From Catonia carolina (taxonomy: Eukaryota > Arthropoda > Insecta > Hemiptera > Achilidae), in contig JAQMRL010000008.1 in NCBI GenBank assembly GCA_035578175.1, positions 6,052,883-6,116,882 on the forward strand: a DNA stretch of 64,000 nt, written 5' to 3'. Below the pieces are notes generated by a model that searched no databases, was not told where the DNA came from, and was given only the letters and a program-made list of their open reading frames with translations. Both the position numbers and the translations under genes were made by a program. This document shows positions 51,661 to 62,520 of this stretch, piece by piece; within the stretch, counting starts at the first letter, position 1; every line of letters begins with the position of its first letter.

Positions 51661-52970
51661 ATTTTTTTGTCATCAGTCTCTCGACTGGTTCGATGCAGTT
51701 TTCCAAGCTATTCTAACTTGCGCAAGTCGTTTTATATCTACATACCTTAAACACCCTACATATTTTGTAATTTGCTTTACAAAATTACAAAATTTTGTAA
51801 TTGCCTCCCCCTACAATTCACTCCCTCAATATTACCCTCCATTATTGATAGACCAATACCTGGATGTCTTAAGATACGCCCTAGCCTATCGCTTCTTCTG
51901 GTAAGATGCTTCCATATACTTCTTTTTTCATCCTCTCGCAATCCTACTTATGATATTACTTGTGCTTCAACCATCCCTTGTTTTTTTACTCCCTAGATAG
52001 CAGAATTCCCCAACTTCCTTTATGTTGTCGTTGCCTACTTTTAAATTTCCCATCTTTTCTAAACCACTCTTACTGCTGCAATTAGGGGGACCCTCCCTTG
52101 TAGTAAGCCTATTATATAAACAGTTCCGAGGGAGGTGGAGGGTTGTTTGCTGATGTCGGATCAAGTAGCCAGACGGTGGGTTTTTGGTTGGTAAGGCGGT
52201 TGCGGCCTCCTTGAGGCTGGACGAGGACGCCTCAATTGAGTCCAACACTCCCTCAATATTACCCTCCATTATTGATGGACCAATACCTGGTTGTCTTAAA
52301 ATATGCCCCACTCCTATCCTTCTTCTAGTAAGATGTCTCCATATACTTCTTTTTTCATCCACTCGCCTAACAACCTCAAAATTACTTATTTTGTCCCCCC
52401 ACCTAATCTTTAATATTTTCCTATAACAGCACATTTCAAAAGCTTCTATCCTCTTCTTTTCTACAGCTCCTATCACCCACATTTCACTTCCGTATTATGC
52501 TACACTCCAAACATAGTGTTTTAGACATTTTTCCTAATCTGTAAGTCAATGTTTTCTGTAGTAAGTAAGCTGTTTTTCATTTTAAAGGCTTTTCTAGCTT
52601 AAGCAATCCTACTTTTGATATCAATTGTGCTTTTACCATCCCTTGTTATTTTACTCCCTAGATAGCAGAATTCCCCAACTTTCTCTATGTTGTCGTTGCC
52701 TACTTTTAAATTTCCCATCTTTTCTAAACCACTCTTGCTGCGCTGCAAGTAGGGAGACCCTCCCTTGTAGTATTATATAAACAGTTCCGAGGGAGGTGGA
52801 GGGTTGTTTAATGATGTCGGATCAAGTGGCCAGGCGGCGGGTTTTTGGTTGTTAAGGCGGTTGCGGCCTCCTTGGGGCTGGACGAGGACGCCTCAATTGA
52901 GTCCAACACTACTTACCCCATCGTGAGGGAGTGAACATGAGTGTTTCTCGCCGCCTCGGATAAAAAAAAG
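51661..52970 (-). pseudogene. Rearranged tandem of family-H RT tails
   Basis: Two direct units (51823-52247 and 52248-52915) each contain antisense RT tail (WVIGAVEKKRIEAFE, YRKILKIRWGDKI, SGLEKMGNLKVGN, GEFCYLGSK) and then a 168-bp non-RT block that translates LDSIEASSSSLKEAATALPT on the minus strand. The block ends TTTCTCGCCGCCTCGGATAA at 52945-52968. The long frame 51967-52482 is a chimera across these joints. There is no palm motif in either unit. Confidence 0.75.
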
Positions 52971-52975
52971 TAGGG

Positions 52976-53131
52976 GGACCAACCGTAGCGCAGTGGTAGC
53001 ACGCTAGCCTTACAACGTGAACGTCCCGAGTTCGATGCCCGAGTAGGGTCTGGAAATGTTCACAAGTTAAAACCCACTGTAGTCGCTAATAATTAAGCTG
53101 TTGATGCGGCTTAAAATAAATTTAAAAAAAA
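52976..53131 (+). mobile_element. SINE-E, reference copy
   Basis: It begins GGACCAACCGTAGCGCAGTG with box A (TAGCGCAGTGGTAGCACGC) and box B (AGTTCGATGCCC), both close to Pol III tRNA consensus. The body is GTAGTCGCTAATAATTAAGC and the tail A-rich. The head resembles a tRNA but the downstream arm does not fold as a full tRNA. Confidence 0.75.
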
Positions 53132-53600
53132 AATTGTAAAATTTTTAATTCTCTACAACTTTTTATACTATACACTTTTTCCCTAAAATACAAATCTTTA
53201 AAAAATATTTTTTTACAACGAGATCACAGCTTCCCCAAGAATTTCAGAAGAAATTGCGCTTACTCTATCTTGTAGAGCAAAAAAAAATAGTAGATTAAAT
53301 AAGGCGATTTTAAAAAATCGCAGGAATCGTTTTTAAGAAAATTACAAAAAAGTAAAAAAAAAATCATGATAAACTTTTACTTCCGGTTCAGAGATTTGTT
53401 CGTTATGCTATCTAACTGAAGTTCCGAGTTTAACTTCTTACGATATTACGTTCTTGAGATATTTTGTTCACATATATACAAACAGAACAATCAATAAAAA
53501 CATGTTTTTTGGGTGTACAAGGGGCCTGAAAACGTGTATGAAAATTCTATACGAAAACAATACTTTCCTTTCCAGTAATTCAGATAGAGTAAGAAAAGAT
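53132..53600 (+). repeat. HL-1, old 5'-truncated copy
   Basis: The middle and right end are present but heavily substituted (terminal AAGAAAAGATGAAAA). Confidence 0.65.
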
Positions 53601-53885
53601 GAAAATGATTGATGTTTTACAATGAGCCAGTGAATTTTCTATAGAATTGAATGAACGATAAATTGGTATTTTTAATAAAAAAAGTATACGAAATAAAATT
53701 TTGGCATTATGTTAAACGTTTATTTACAATCAACCCCTCCCACCAGTGTTTCCCTGCTCCCCAACCCGTCCCGTCCACTAAACGTGGATCTACTCAACTC
53801 AGGCCAAACGTAAACAGAATATCGCCACCGGCCGGTGTAGTTATTCATTTACACAGAAGGTCGAACTTCTTCCAACCGAAATGAT
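53601..53885. other. Unique stretch
   Basis: A plus-strand frame (53651-53884) has no recognised motif. No gene is called. Confidence 0.35.
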
Positions 53886-54420
53886 ATTTCGGTTTACAGT
53901 TACCTGCTGTCTGATGACTCACTTTAATTTCTACTCTCCAATTTATCTTCAGTCTGTTTGTTACTTTTTCGCTCTCTCCCTCCATCTCTCTCGCTCCTCT
54001 CCCACTCTCTCTCACACACACACTCTCTCTCTACACCTCTCTCTCACTCTCACACACTCTCCCTCCCTCCCTCACTCTCCCTCTATCTACCTCTCCCACT
54101 CTCCCCTTCACTCTCTCTCCCCCACTCCCCCCTACGGTTTATAGTTACCTGCTGTCTGATGACTCACTTTAATTTCTACTCTCCAACTTATCTTCAGTCT
54201 GTTTGTTACTTTTTCGCTCTCTCCCTCTCCTCTCCCACTCTCTCTCTCTCTACACCTCTCTCTCTCTTACACACTCTCCCTCCCTCACTCCCACTCTATC
54301 TACCTCTCCCACTCTCCCCTTCTCTCTCTACCTCTCCCCACTCCCCCTTCTCTCCCTCTCCCTCATTCCCCCTCTCTCTACCTCTCCCACTCATACTCTC
54401 TCTCTCTTTCTCTCCCTCCT
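53886..54420. repeat. Pyrimidine-rich tandem pair
   Basis: Two units of about 250 bp begin at 53889 and 54136 with GGTTTACAGTTACCTGCTGT or its variant, share a 90-bp unique head, and end in long CTCTCT/CCCTCC tracts. One strand is almost pure pyrimidine over some 150 bp per unit, so triplex (H-DNA) formation is possible. The long S/L/P frames here are artefacts of the CT tracts. Confidence 0.85.
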
Positions 54421-54478
54421 GAAGAACTATTACCACGACGATAGTAGGCCTATTAGCTGCTAGCAAAATAGCGTCATA

Positions 54479-55225
54479 TGTTGTTTAGGTCATCAGCCTG
54501 TAGGCTGGTTTGAACCTGTAGAGGTTTTACTAAGTAAAACGAGGAGTGAGGTGGTTTACCATTGCCCCTTACTCACTGAGCGGAAGAGTACGCTTATCAG
54601 CATGCCGGGCCCTCTGATATGCACATATTTTCCACTCTGCAAATGACACCTTCACTTCATTCACCACAGGGTCTAACTGTAAAGTCCAGCCTCTCTTAGT
54701 TTGCTCCTAATGTAAACAAATAATGACGTCACTGAGCATGCGCATTATATCAAAATGTGTACACGCTGATTAAAATGCAACAACAAAATACTTTCAAAAG
54801 TATTTAAATACAAAATACTTTTAAAAGAATTTTTATAAATGAAATGACTTACATCATATCATGACTGATGTTTTTAGTACTTTAAGTACTTATAATTTAA
54901 AAAATAGTTAACTTAATAGGAATACGATATCCGTAAAGTCGCGGACTCTAGCGTGCACCCTGTAGTAGCTGGCTTTTGTTTGTTGACAGTAGGAGCAAAC
55001 TAACAATGGTTCAACTATATAATGAAATTCATTACTTTTAGAGGAGATAACTCTGATTAGTGTTGACTAGTATCTTTTACACCTCTACCTCTTCTGTTCT
55101 TAAATGATTCAGTCATTTAATTGGCTGACCACGTGATAAGAAACCGAACTATTTATTTTAGCCCTGCAATAAACAGATCGAGTGTAAATAATTTGACCCT
55201 CCGTCTGTCTGTTATGGGCAGAAGC
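54479..55225 (-). repeat. SINE-B, full length, split by a MITE-like insertion
   Basis: The 3' half (54479-54683) and 5' half (55009-55225) flank a 325-bp insert. The junctions carry similar words (AACTGTA, AACTATA), a probable imperfect target duplication. Confidence 0.8.
54684..55008. mobile_element. MITE-like insertion with TTAGTTTGCTCCTA ends
   Basis: The left subterminal word TTAGTTTGCTCCTAATGT is inverted at the right as ACAGTAGGAGCAAACTAA. No coding frame is seen. The outermost 15-20 bp of the two ends match poorly, so exact termini are uncertain. Confidence 0.6.
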
Positions 55226-56201
55226 GTCATATAAAATAGCAAAATAGCGTAACGGGAACGAATAACTGTAACATTGTTATAGTTTGCTATAACTGGAAAA
55301 ATTAAGACAAGAAAACCAAACAGTACATTTTTTCAGAAGTCATTTCTCTATCTTAAAAGGCGATTCGTTAACGTACTTCCACCCCATCTACACAGTATTA
55401 TGTCACCACATCTATTAAAACATTAACTAAAATATCATATAATATCGATCTGTGAGAAAGAACTTGAGAAACTTTTCCAGGTCTTAAAATAACTGTTATA
55501 TTAGTTTTTAATTTTCTCTTTGCGACAGTTTAACTGTCTCTTTATGCTCATTTATTGAATTAATTTCGTATAAAGTTAAAATATTTACGTTGTGTTAGTT
55601 AAAATATATTATTGTTAAGTAGTTAATAGTTATAAAATAAAAATTATAATATCGCTATTATAATATAGCTACCAGTAGTAATTTAACTTAGTAATTTTAT
55701 AGTAGTTATAAGTATTTAAGTGAATAAATGTTTTTGTTCTGTATACTCCTCCTATGCGCGGACAGAACTCTTTGAGAAGAAGAGTTTTTGCGTATAAGTA
55801 TATTTAGTTTAAAATATTGTACATAGCTTAGTATAGTCATGAATTGTAATTTTAATGTAGCTATATTTTACTAAATAAAATAAATAAATAAAACTTATAG
55901 CAGCTAAATTCGTTAAAGCGCTAATATTCGCTAGTGACTTTTTAAAATGTCTGATTTTACTAGCGCTAGTAAGTAGGAGAGTAAATATCACGTGTGATTG
56001 ACTAGCGCTAGTAAACTCCCTCGGTGTGAACGTTTGGAAACGTTGTTATACGCTCTATCCCATGTAACTGTGCAGCGCGTCAAAACATGAACGTATTAAA
56101 ATTGTGACAGAACGTAGCTCGATCCATTCGAGTAACAAAAAATTGTTCTTAGCATAGCAGATGAAACTTGCTATATACTAATTGAAACATATACTAATTA
56201 C
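55226..56201. other. Unique stretch with CTAGCGCTAG palindromes
   Basis: No repeat family match and no convincing exon over nearly 1 kb. The self-complementary word ACTAGCGCTAGTAA occurs near 55959 and 56012, with a CGCTAGTGACT half-site at about 55930. Confidence 0.5.
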
Positions 56202-57149
56202 AAAATCTGATGTGAAACACTCACACAATTTTCTCTTGCCAATGCAAATAATTTAAACAATATAACCTAACATTAGTAATAAAACATTAGAAATAAAGAA
56301 AAAACTAACCTCAAAAAACATAACCTTATTTTAATCATGAGTGAAAGACGCAAAATGAAAATCGACCTGTTTGGCTTAAAAATACGGAAAATCACTCTTT
56401 CACGCTAAATTAGGCTCTATAGAGAAAACGCTCTAAATAAAAGCTGTAGATCGTTTAATTTTCTATAAATTTGATTATATATATATACACTTTTGTCGTA
56501 AAATGCATACTTAGGCCGAAATCTTTAAAAAATCGATTTTTCACACGTTTTCGTGAGAAAAACAGAAAATCGCTAATTACCGCTAAACTAAGCGTTATAC
56601 AAAAAATGTTTGAAATAAAAGTTGTAGAATTTTAAATTCTCTACATTTTTTATTTATAAATTTTTGCGCTAAAATGCATACTGAAGCCGTAATCTTAGAA
56701 AAACAAATTTTTTACGTGAAAACAGCCTCACCGAGAATTTCAGCAAACATGGCGCCTACCCTATCTTGTAGAGCATAAAAAATGTAGTGAACCAGGCGAT
56801 TTTAAAAAAAATCGTAGGACCAGTTTTTGAGAAAATCGCAAAAAGTGAAAAATTACACGAATAAACTACTACTTCCGGTTGACCGATTTTGATGAAAATG
56901 TTCGTGTCGGGTCCGGTAGTGGTATGTAACTTTAGTTTCAAGTTTCAAGTTCGTACGATGTTCCGTTCTTGAGATATTTTGTATACACACAGACACACGC
57001 ACTGACCAATCGCTAAAAGCATGTTTGTGTGGGTTCAGGTGGTCTGAAAACGTGTAGATCCGGTGAAAACTCGATTTGTCAAGGTGAAAATCGACATGAA
57101 AACAATACTTTCCTTTCTATATATTCATATGGGCAAGAGAAAGTAAAAA
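56202..57149 (+). repeat. HL-1, full length
   Basis: Both ends are present. The CA tract has decayed to ACACACAGACACACGCAC. The terminal stem-loop is intact apart from one change. Confidence 0.85.
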
Positions 57150-57332
57150 TACGACGTAGAAAGAAAATTCATAGAGTCGGCCTATTATAAAACATCAGGT
57201 CTGTCGCCGGTTGTTTTGACTGAAGGCGTTTGTTAGAGTGAAACATGATTACGCATCGCTTTTACTGACTTTCGACCCGTAGTCTGTTTATATCTGCTGC
57301 ACGGTTCTGTGGGATATACTGTAGTCACAGTT

Positions 57333-57467
57333 ATCTCCTCTAAAAGTAATGAATTTCGTTATGCAGCCAACCCCTGTGGTGAATGAAGTGAAGGTGTCAT
57401 TTGCAGGGTGGAAAGTAGGTGCTTTTCAGAGAGCCTGGCGTGCTAATAAGAATACTTTTGCAATCAG
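57333..57467 (+). repeat. SINE-B internal fragment
   Basis: It runs from AGTTATCTCCTCTAAAAGTA to CAATCAGTAAGGA and is fused to HL-1 on its right. The family frame is still open here. Confidence 0.75.
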
Positions 57468-57615
57468 TAAGGATTTAAAATTATCTACAACTTTTACTAG
57501 ATACATTTTTGCGCTAAAATGCATTTTAAAGCCGCAATCAATTTTTTACGTGAAAACAGCCTCCCCAAGAATTTCAGCAAACATGGTGCCTACTCTATCT
57601 TGTAGAGCATAAAAA

Positions 57616-58710
57616 GCCTGCGTCCTGTTGTTGAATCTGTTCTTCCCCTCCGAGCAATTTGGTTTTCGTCAAGGACACTCCACAACTACCCAACTCCTCC
57701 GCATCGTCACGGCACTTGTGGATGCCAGAAATTCTTACTGTGACACGACGGCTGTGCTGCTTGATTTTCGGGCTGCATTTGACCGCGTCTGGCATATGGG
57801 CCTCCTTTACAAATTGGCACAATTCTTTCCCCCCTCAACTGTCCGATTACTCCATTCCTATCTTACTGGAAGACAATTCCAAGTCTCTGTCACTATTCCT
57901 CAGTTCCACATGGCCATGTCCCCACTCACCCCTTCGTCCGCGGGTGTACCTCAGGGCTCGGTCCTTGGGCCCATCCTCTATCTTATGTACACCTTCGATT
58001 TTCCTGTCCGTGATTCAATCCAATTCGGACTGTTTGCCGATGATGCTATTCTGTACCGTCACGGCAGATGCCTCCGCCTCAATTGCCGCGCGCTTCAAAC
58101 TCAGCTTCTAGACATCACTAGCTGGTGTCGTGTCTGGAGACTATCACTTAACCCCACAAAATGCGAAGCAATCCACTTTACACTAAAACGCAATGTTCCT
58201 CCGCCTCTACGATTGGAAGGGGAACTCCTCCCATGGCAGAACAGCGTGAGATATCTAGGGGTTGACCTAGATAAACGACTGACACTTCGACAGCACATTG
58301 ACAGCAAGCTTAGCAAGGGTAGGGCCTTGTTCGCTTTACTCATCCCTTTGTTCCTCTCTCCTGCATACTCCTCAAAACTGAAACTTCTGATGTACTCCTC
58401 TATCCTACGTCCTTTCCTTTTGTACGGGTCACCGGTATGGTGGCCCTTTCTCTCCAAGTCCAACAAAAGACGTACTTCAGCGTACCAGAACAAAGTCCTC
58501 CGGTGCATCACACAGTTCCACTATCTTATATCCAATCGCATCATACACGAACACCTTCTCTTCCCTTCTATGGAGGACTTTATTTACAATACCTCGAAAC
58601 GGCTACACGACGCTGGGAAAACTGGCGGACCCCAGATCATTCAGGACTTGTACCGACGCCCACATCCACCTGAAGTCTCTATGCTATTACCGTTCCACGA
58701 CTTCATCTAA
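57616..58710 (+). CDS. Reverse transcriptase C-terminal two-thirds (364 open codons)
   Basis: The frame is open from the insertion junction. From the codon at 57628, residues 10-20 are QFGFRQGHSTT (finger motif), 41-52 TAVLLDFRAAFD (motif A with catalytic D46), 104-118 SAGVPQGSVLGPILY (motif B) and 135-141 LFADDAI (motif C, catalytic D138 and D139). SLNPTKCEAIHF and VRYLGVDLDKRLT mark the thumb. YSSILRPFLLYGSPVWWPFL and TSAYQNKVLRCI are Jockey-clade tail motifs. It ends at a stop after PFHDFI. All polymerase catalytic residues are intact, but the endonuclease and the RT N-terminus are missing, so it cannot mobilise itself. Confidence 0.9.
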   Translation, partial: ACVLLLNLFFPSEQFGFRQGHSTTTQLLRIVTALVDARNSYCDTTAVLLDFRAAFDRVWHMGLLYKLAQFFPPSTVRLLHSYLTGRQFQVSVTIPQFHMAMSPLTPSSAGVPQGSVLGPILYLMYTFDFPVRDSIQFGLFADDAILYRHGRCLRLNCRALQTQLLDITSWCRVWRLSLNPTKCEAIHFTLKRNVPPPLRLEGELLPWQNSVRYLGVDLDKRLTLRQHIDSKLSKGRALFALLIPLFLSPAYSSKLKLLMYSSILRPFLLYGSPVWWPFLSKSNKRRTSAYQNKVLRCITQFHYLISNRIIHEHLLFPSMEDFIYNTSKRLHDAGKTGGPQIIQDLYRRPHPPEVSMLLPFHDFI

Positions 58711-59343
58711 ATTCCAGTATGACCCACTTAACAAAATTTAGAGTTGTCACATTTTTATTCCGCCCTGTATTCCTCTTATTTGCCCATGCCCCTTCTACTT
58801 GTATGACACTCCCCCCAGTTGGTAGTTGTCCCCATGTTCCTATGCATAATCACTCCACTACGGTGAAAAGAGCCGCCATTTTAAATTAGTAAACACTCAG
58901 AAAATAAACAGGCCGGTGATTATGCCAAACTCTACCCTTTTCGTCTCCCCTGAAATCATAAACAAACCCCTACCTTAAATTATACCTTTAGTCCACTTTC
59001 AGTAAAATGCATGCCTTCCCTTCACCAAGATAATGGGACTCCCACAAAACTGAAAAAGGCCACTGAAATATAAAATAAAATAAAAGAGCCGCTCTTAAAC
59101 CCGCTTGTCCCTTACTTTAAATTTTCCACAGATAACTTCTAAAAATGAATTACCTCCTTTCAAGTCCCAGTTCCAATGTCCCACGAACCAGAATCCTATT
59201 TCCTATTTAAACTATAAAATTCCCCCTAAATTTCTTGAGGTTGCAATTATTCTGTTATAATGTTCCCCGAGCGACCAGGTGTTCCTTAACACGATGTCGC
59301 CATCATAGGGCTTCTTGGCCCTCTCAACCAGGATTCAGGATTC
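57616..59343 (+). mobile_element. Jockey-like non-LTR retrotransposon, 5'-truncated
   Basis: A 10-bp target duplication AGCATAAAAA (57606-57615, 59344-59353) brackets 1,728 bp. The element opens in mid RT frame, has 633 bp of 3' UTR and ends without poly-A in a short tandem CAGGATTCAGGATTC. Its G+C is visibly above the surroundings. It is 5'-truncated, as usual for target-primed reverse transcription, and the perfect duplication suggests a fairly young event. Confidence 0.9.
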
Positions 59344-59579
59344 AGCATAAAAAATTAGTAAACCAGGCGATTTCTAAAAAAATCGTACGACCCGTTTTTG
59401 AGAAAATCGCAAAAAAGTTGAAAATTACGCGAATAAACTTCTACTTCCGGTTGACCGATTTTGATAAAAATGTTTGTGTCGGGTCCGGTAGTGGTATGTA
59501 ACTTAAGTTTCAAGTTTCAAGTTCGTACGATGTTCCGTTCTTGAGATATTTTGTACACAGGTATACACACACGCGCGCG

Positions 59580-59619
<40 letters not shown>

Positions 59620-59650
59620 CTAATGCCTAAAAACATGATTTTTTTGGATT

Positions 59651-60059
59651 AACTATTTTTTTGTAGCCCTGGAGTTAAAAGATTGGAACTAACATAAAAA
59701 CATATAACATTTAATGGATGCAGCATCAAAATCGGTCAATATATGAATAAAACGTAGTAATACTTAATTGAAAATGGAACCAGAAAATCATTCTGGTTTG
59801 CCATATGTTGTTCAATATCTTATCCTTTCACTCGGAACTTGTAAAGTTACAACACAAAACTTTGTAATGCATTATTAATATGGAGATAAAGAAAGAGGAA
59901 AAAAACCTATATGTAAACAAGTTGCAGAAAGGAGTCAGTTGTCCGATCCGAAGTAAACGTGGGCGAAAAGAAAGAAAAAGGAGATAACAGTAGGTAGAGC
60001 TAAAAGATGTGCTACATAAACATACATATAAGTGCCTACAGTGCCCGCCGCGAAAGAAG
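59651..60059. other. Unique stretch, nothing recognised
   Basis: No repeat family or exon is seen. Confidence 0.4.
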
Positions 60060-60550
60060 TCTCTTGTATTTTTTATTTTTTTTATTTTTTATTCCTAGTT
60101 TGTGTACGTTGCAATCTGTTTAATTCAGAACAATAAGCAACCCCAAGTAGAGGTGTAAAAGACACTAATCAGAGTTATCTTCTCTGAAAGTAATGAATTT
60201 CATTGTACACCCAGACCCTGTGGTGAATGAAGTGAAGGTGTCATTTACAGAGTGGAAAATATGTGCTTTTCAGAGGGCCCGGCATGCTGATAAGCGTACT
60301 TTTCCACTCAGTGAGGAAGGCAATGGTAAACCACCTCACTCCTCGTTTTACTTAGTAAAACCTCTAGAGGTTCAAACCAGCCTTTCGGCTGATGACCTAA
60401 ACAACAAGCAACCCCATGACCCAATGAGATGAGGATGATGTGTATGACGTGTAAATGAGGTGTAGTCTTGTACAGACCCAGGCCGACCATTCCTGAGAGA
60501 GTATGGTTAATTAAACCCCAACCATCAAAGTACACCGGTAACCACTGTTG
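60060..60550 (-). repeat. SINE-A split by SINE-B
   Basis: The tail side (60060-60147) and body (60406-60550) flank a SINE-B. The tRNA-like head is missing at the right end (stops after GGTAACCACTG). Confidence 0.8.
60148..60405 (+). mobile_element. SINE-B, 5'-truncated, inserted in SINE-A
   Basis: It starts AGTAGAGGTGTAAAAGACAC and ends CTAAACAACA. The flanking word AAGCAACCCC is duplicated (ending near 60145, and 60407-60416), a target-site duplication. This shows SINE-B moves by retroposition. The family frame is open (60193-60432). Confidence 0.85.
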
Positions 60551-60654
60551 TATTTGAACAGCTCTGTTTGAAAAACGACCGAATAGAAATTTTTTAACGC
60601 TACAGCGAATTAAAAAGCTTGTTCTACCCTACGTTTATTCGTTTACTTTAATTG

Positions 60655-60778
60655 TTTTACTTTCTCTTGCCTTTATGAATATATAGGAAGGAAAGTATTG
60701 TTTTCATGTCGATTTTTCACCGGATCTACACGTTTTCAGACCCCCTGAACCCAAAAAACGTGTTTTTTTTAGCGATTG

Positions 60779-60817
<39 letters not shown>

Positions 60818-61570
60818 CAAAATATCTCAAGAACGACACATTGTATGAAGTTGAAACTTGAAACTTAAGTTAGATAATACTACCGGACCCGACACGAATA
60901 ATCTCATCAAAATCGGTCAACCCAAATTAGTAGTTTATTCGTGTAATTTTTAACTTTTTTGCAATTATCTCAAAACGGCTCCTACGATTTTTTTTAAATC
61001 GCCTCATTTACTACATTTTTTATACTTCACAAGACTGGGGTAGGCGTCATGTTTGTTGAAATTCTTGGGGAGACTGTTCTCTCGTAGAAAAAATGTTTCT
61101 TTTACCATTGCGGCCTTAATATGCATTTTAGGGCAAAAGCGTTTATAATAAAAGTTTATTTAAATTAATTTTATGTATAACCCTTAGTTTAGCGGTAATT
61201 TCTGAGTTTCTATTGTTTTCATGAAAATCTGTAACAAGTGTTTTTTAAGATTTCAGCCTTAGTATGCATCTTACGACAAAAGTATATGTAATCAAATTTA
61301 TAGGGAATTAAAAGATCTACAACTTTGACTTAGAAAATTCTTCTCTACAGAGACAAGTTTAGCGTGAAAAGTGATTTTCCGTATTGTTAAGCCAAACCAA
61401 GGTTGATTTTCATTTTGCATCATTCACTCGTGATGAAAATTAGGTTATGTTTTTGAGGTTAAATTTTCTGTTCATTTCTAATGTTTTAGTACTATTGTTA
61501 TAGGTTATATTGTTCATTATTTGCATTGGCAAGAAAAAGTCGTGCAAATGTTTCATACCCGATTTTTTTC
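60655..61570 (-). repeat. HL-1, nearly full length, long TG tract
   Basis: The reversed copy has a TG run at 60781-60813 and an intact left end. It is moderately diverged, and the word GATTTTTTTT-like core is well conserved. Confidence 0.8.
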
Positions 61571-61589
61571 TTTAAGGTTGCAGCCTTAA

Positions 61590-61637
<48 letters not shown>

Positions 61638-61700
61638 ATTTTACTGCGAAATCGTTTCAATTAAAGTAATAGAAAATTTAAAAACTTATAATAATTATTT
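61571..61700 (-). repeat. HL-1 fragment with TG microsatellite
   Basis: About 22 TG units at 61592-61636 sit inside a short HL-1-like piece (GGTTGCAGCCTTAATA before, CATTTTACTGCGAAA after). This is not the usual place of the microsatellite in the family. Confidence 0.7.
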
Positions 61701-61850
61701 ATTTAAAAATTTGTCGGAGATACACCAATTCACGCAGGGGAAAAGTACTCGGTTCTTAAGCCGGTTTTTTGTTAGTGTGCGTTTTAAACGTCTGTCACTT
61801 GATCCAGGCTTTACGTTAAAAAACGGGATTTAAGTATATATGTTAAAAAC

Positions 61851-62180
61851 CACCGGGTTGGTCTAGAGGTAAAGTCGTCGCCAATATCAACTGTTAAACA
61901 GCTGATTTTCGGAGACGAAAGTATCCTGGTTCAAATCCTAGTAAAGGTAGTTACTTTTATACGGATTTGAACACTAGACAGTGGTTACCGGTGTACTTTG
62001 ATGGTTGGGGTTTAATTAACCATACTCTCTCAGGAATGGTCGGCCTGGGTCTGTACAAGACTACACCTCATTTACACGTCATACACATCATCCTCATTTT
62101 ATTGGGTCATGGGGTTGCTTATTGTTCTAAATTGAACAGATTGCAACGTACACAAATTAGGAATAAAAAAAAGAAAAAAG
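61851..62180 (+). mobile_element. SINE-A, full length
   Basis: Head CCACCGGGTTGGTCTAGAGG, box-B-like GGTTCAAATCC, complete body and AAAAAAAGAAAAAAG tail. The flanking word TATGTTAAA is duplicated (from about 61839 and 62180). It is the closest copy to the family consensus. Confidence 0.9.
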
Positions 62181-62292
62181 TATGTTAAAGATCTTAGTTT
62201 TTTCTACAAAGTGAATATTTAAAAAATAAAATCCAATATTCCGTTTTAATATGGCGGCCATTAAAAAAAAGCGCTATTTTGGTTCCAGGCCT

Positions 62293-62520
62293 CCGGGCCA
62301 GCCCAGTCAGTCAGCTGGTAGAAAGTCGCTATTATTTGTTAAGTAACACCGGTTGGGCAAGCGACTTGGTACGGTGACCAGCTGATACCCATCCATGAAC
62401 AAACTCTACTGGGGGTCCCTGTTCAAACTCGTACCTAATCCACTTCAAAAATACAGCGATCAAATTGGGTAGTTGTCAATAGTGTAAAGTTCCCGATAAC
62501 AAATAAAAGCTAAAAAAAAA
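62293..62520 (+). repeat. Poly-A-tailed dispersed repeat
   Basis: It starts CCAGCCCAGTCAGTCAGCTG and contains ACTGGGGGTCCCTGTTCAAA (a box-B-like GTTCAAACTC) and a 13-base A tail. A partial copy is at 26865-26946. It is probably another SINE, but its head is not clearly a tRNA. Confidence 0.55.

Larger units (their letters stand above)
57468..59650 (+). repeat. HL-1 fragment split by the Jockey-like insertion
   Basis: The left piece (57468-57615) ends AGCATAAAAA. The right piece (59344-59650) begins with the same AGCATAAAAA and runs to a CA/CT tract, stopping before the terminal stem-loop. Confidence 0.85.

Noticed and set aside
52976..53050. Possible tRNA gene at the SINE-E head
   Set aside because: The downstream arms do not pair and the segment is followed by the dispersed SINE-E body and A-rich tail.
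53881..54463. Three overlapping long frames of S/L/P-rich protein
   Set aside because: They are translations of CT microsatellite tracts; all three frames are open simply because CT repeats contain no stops.
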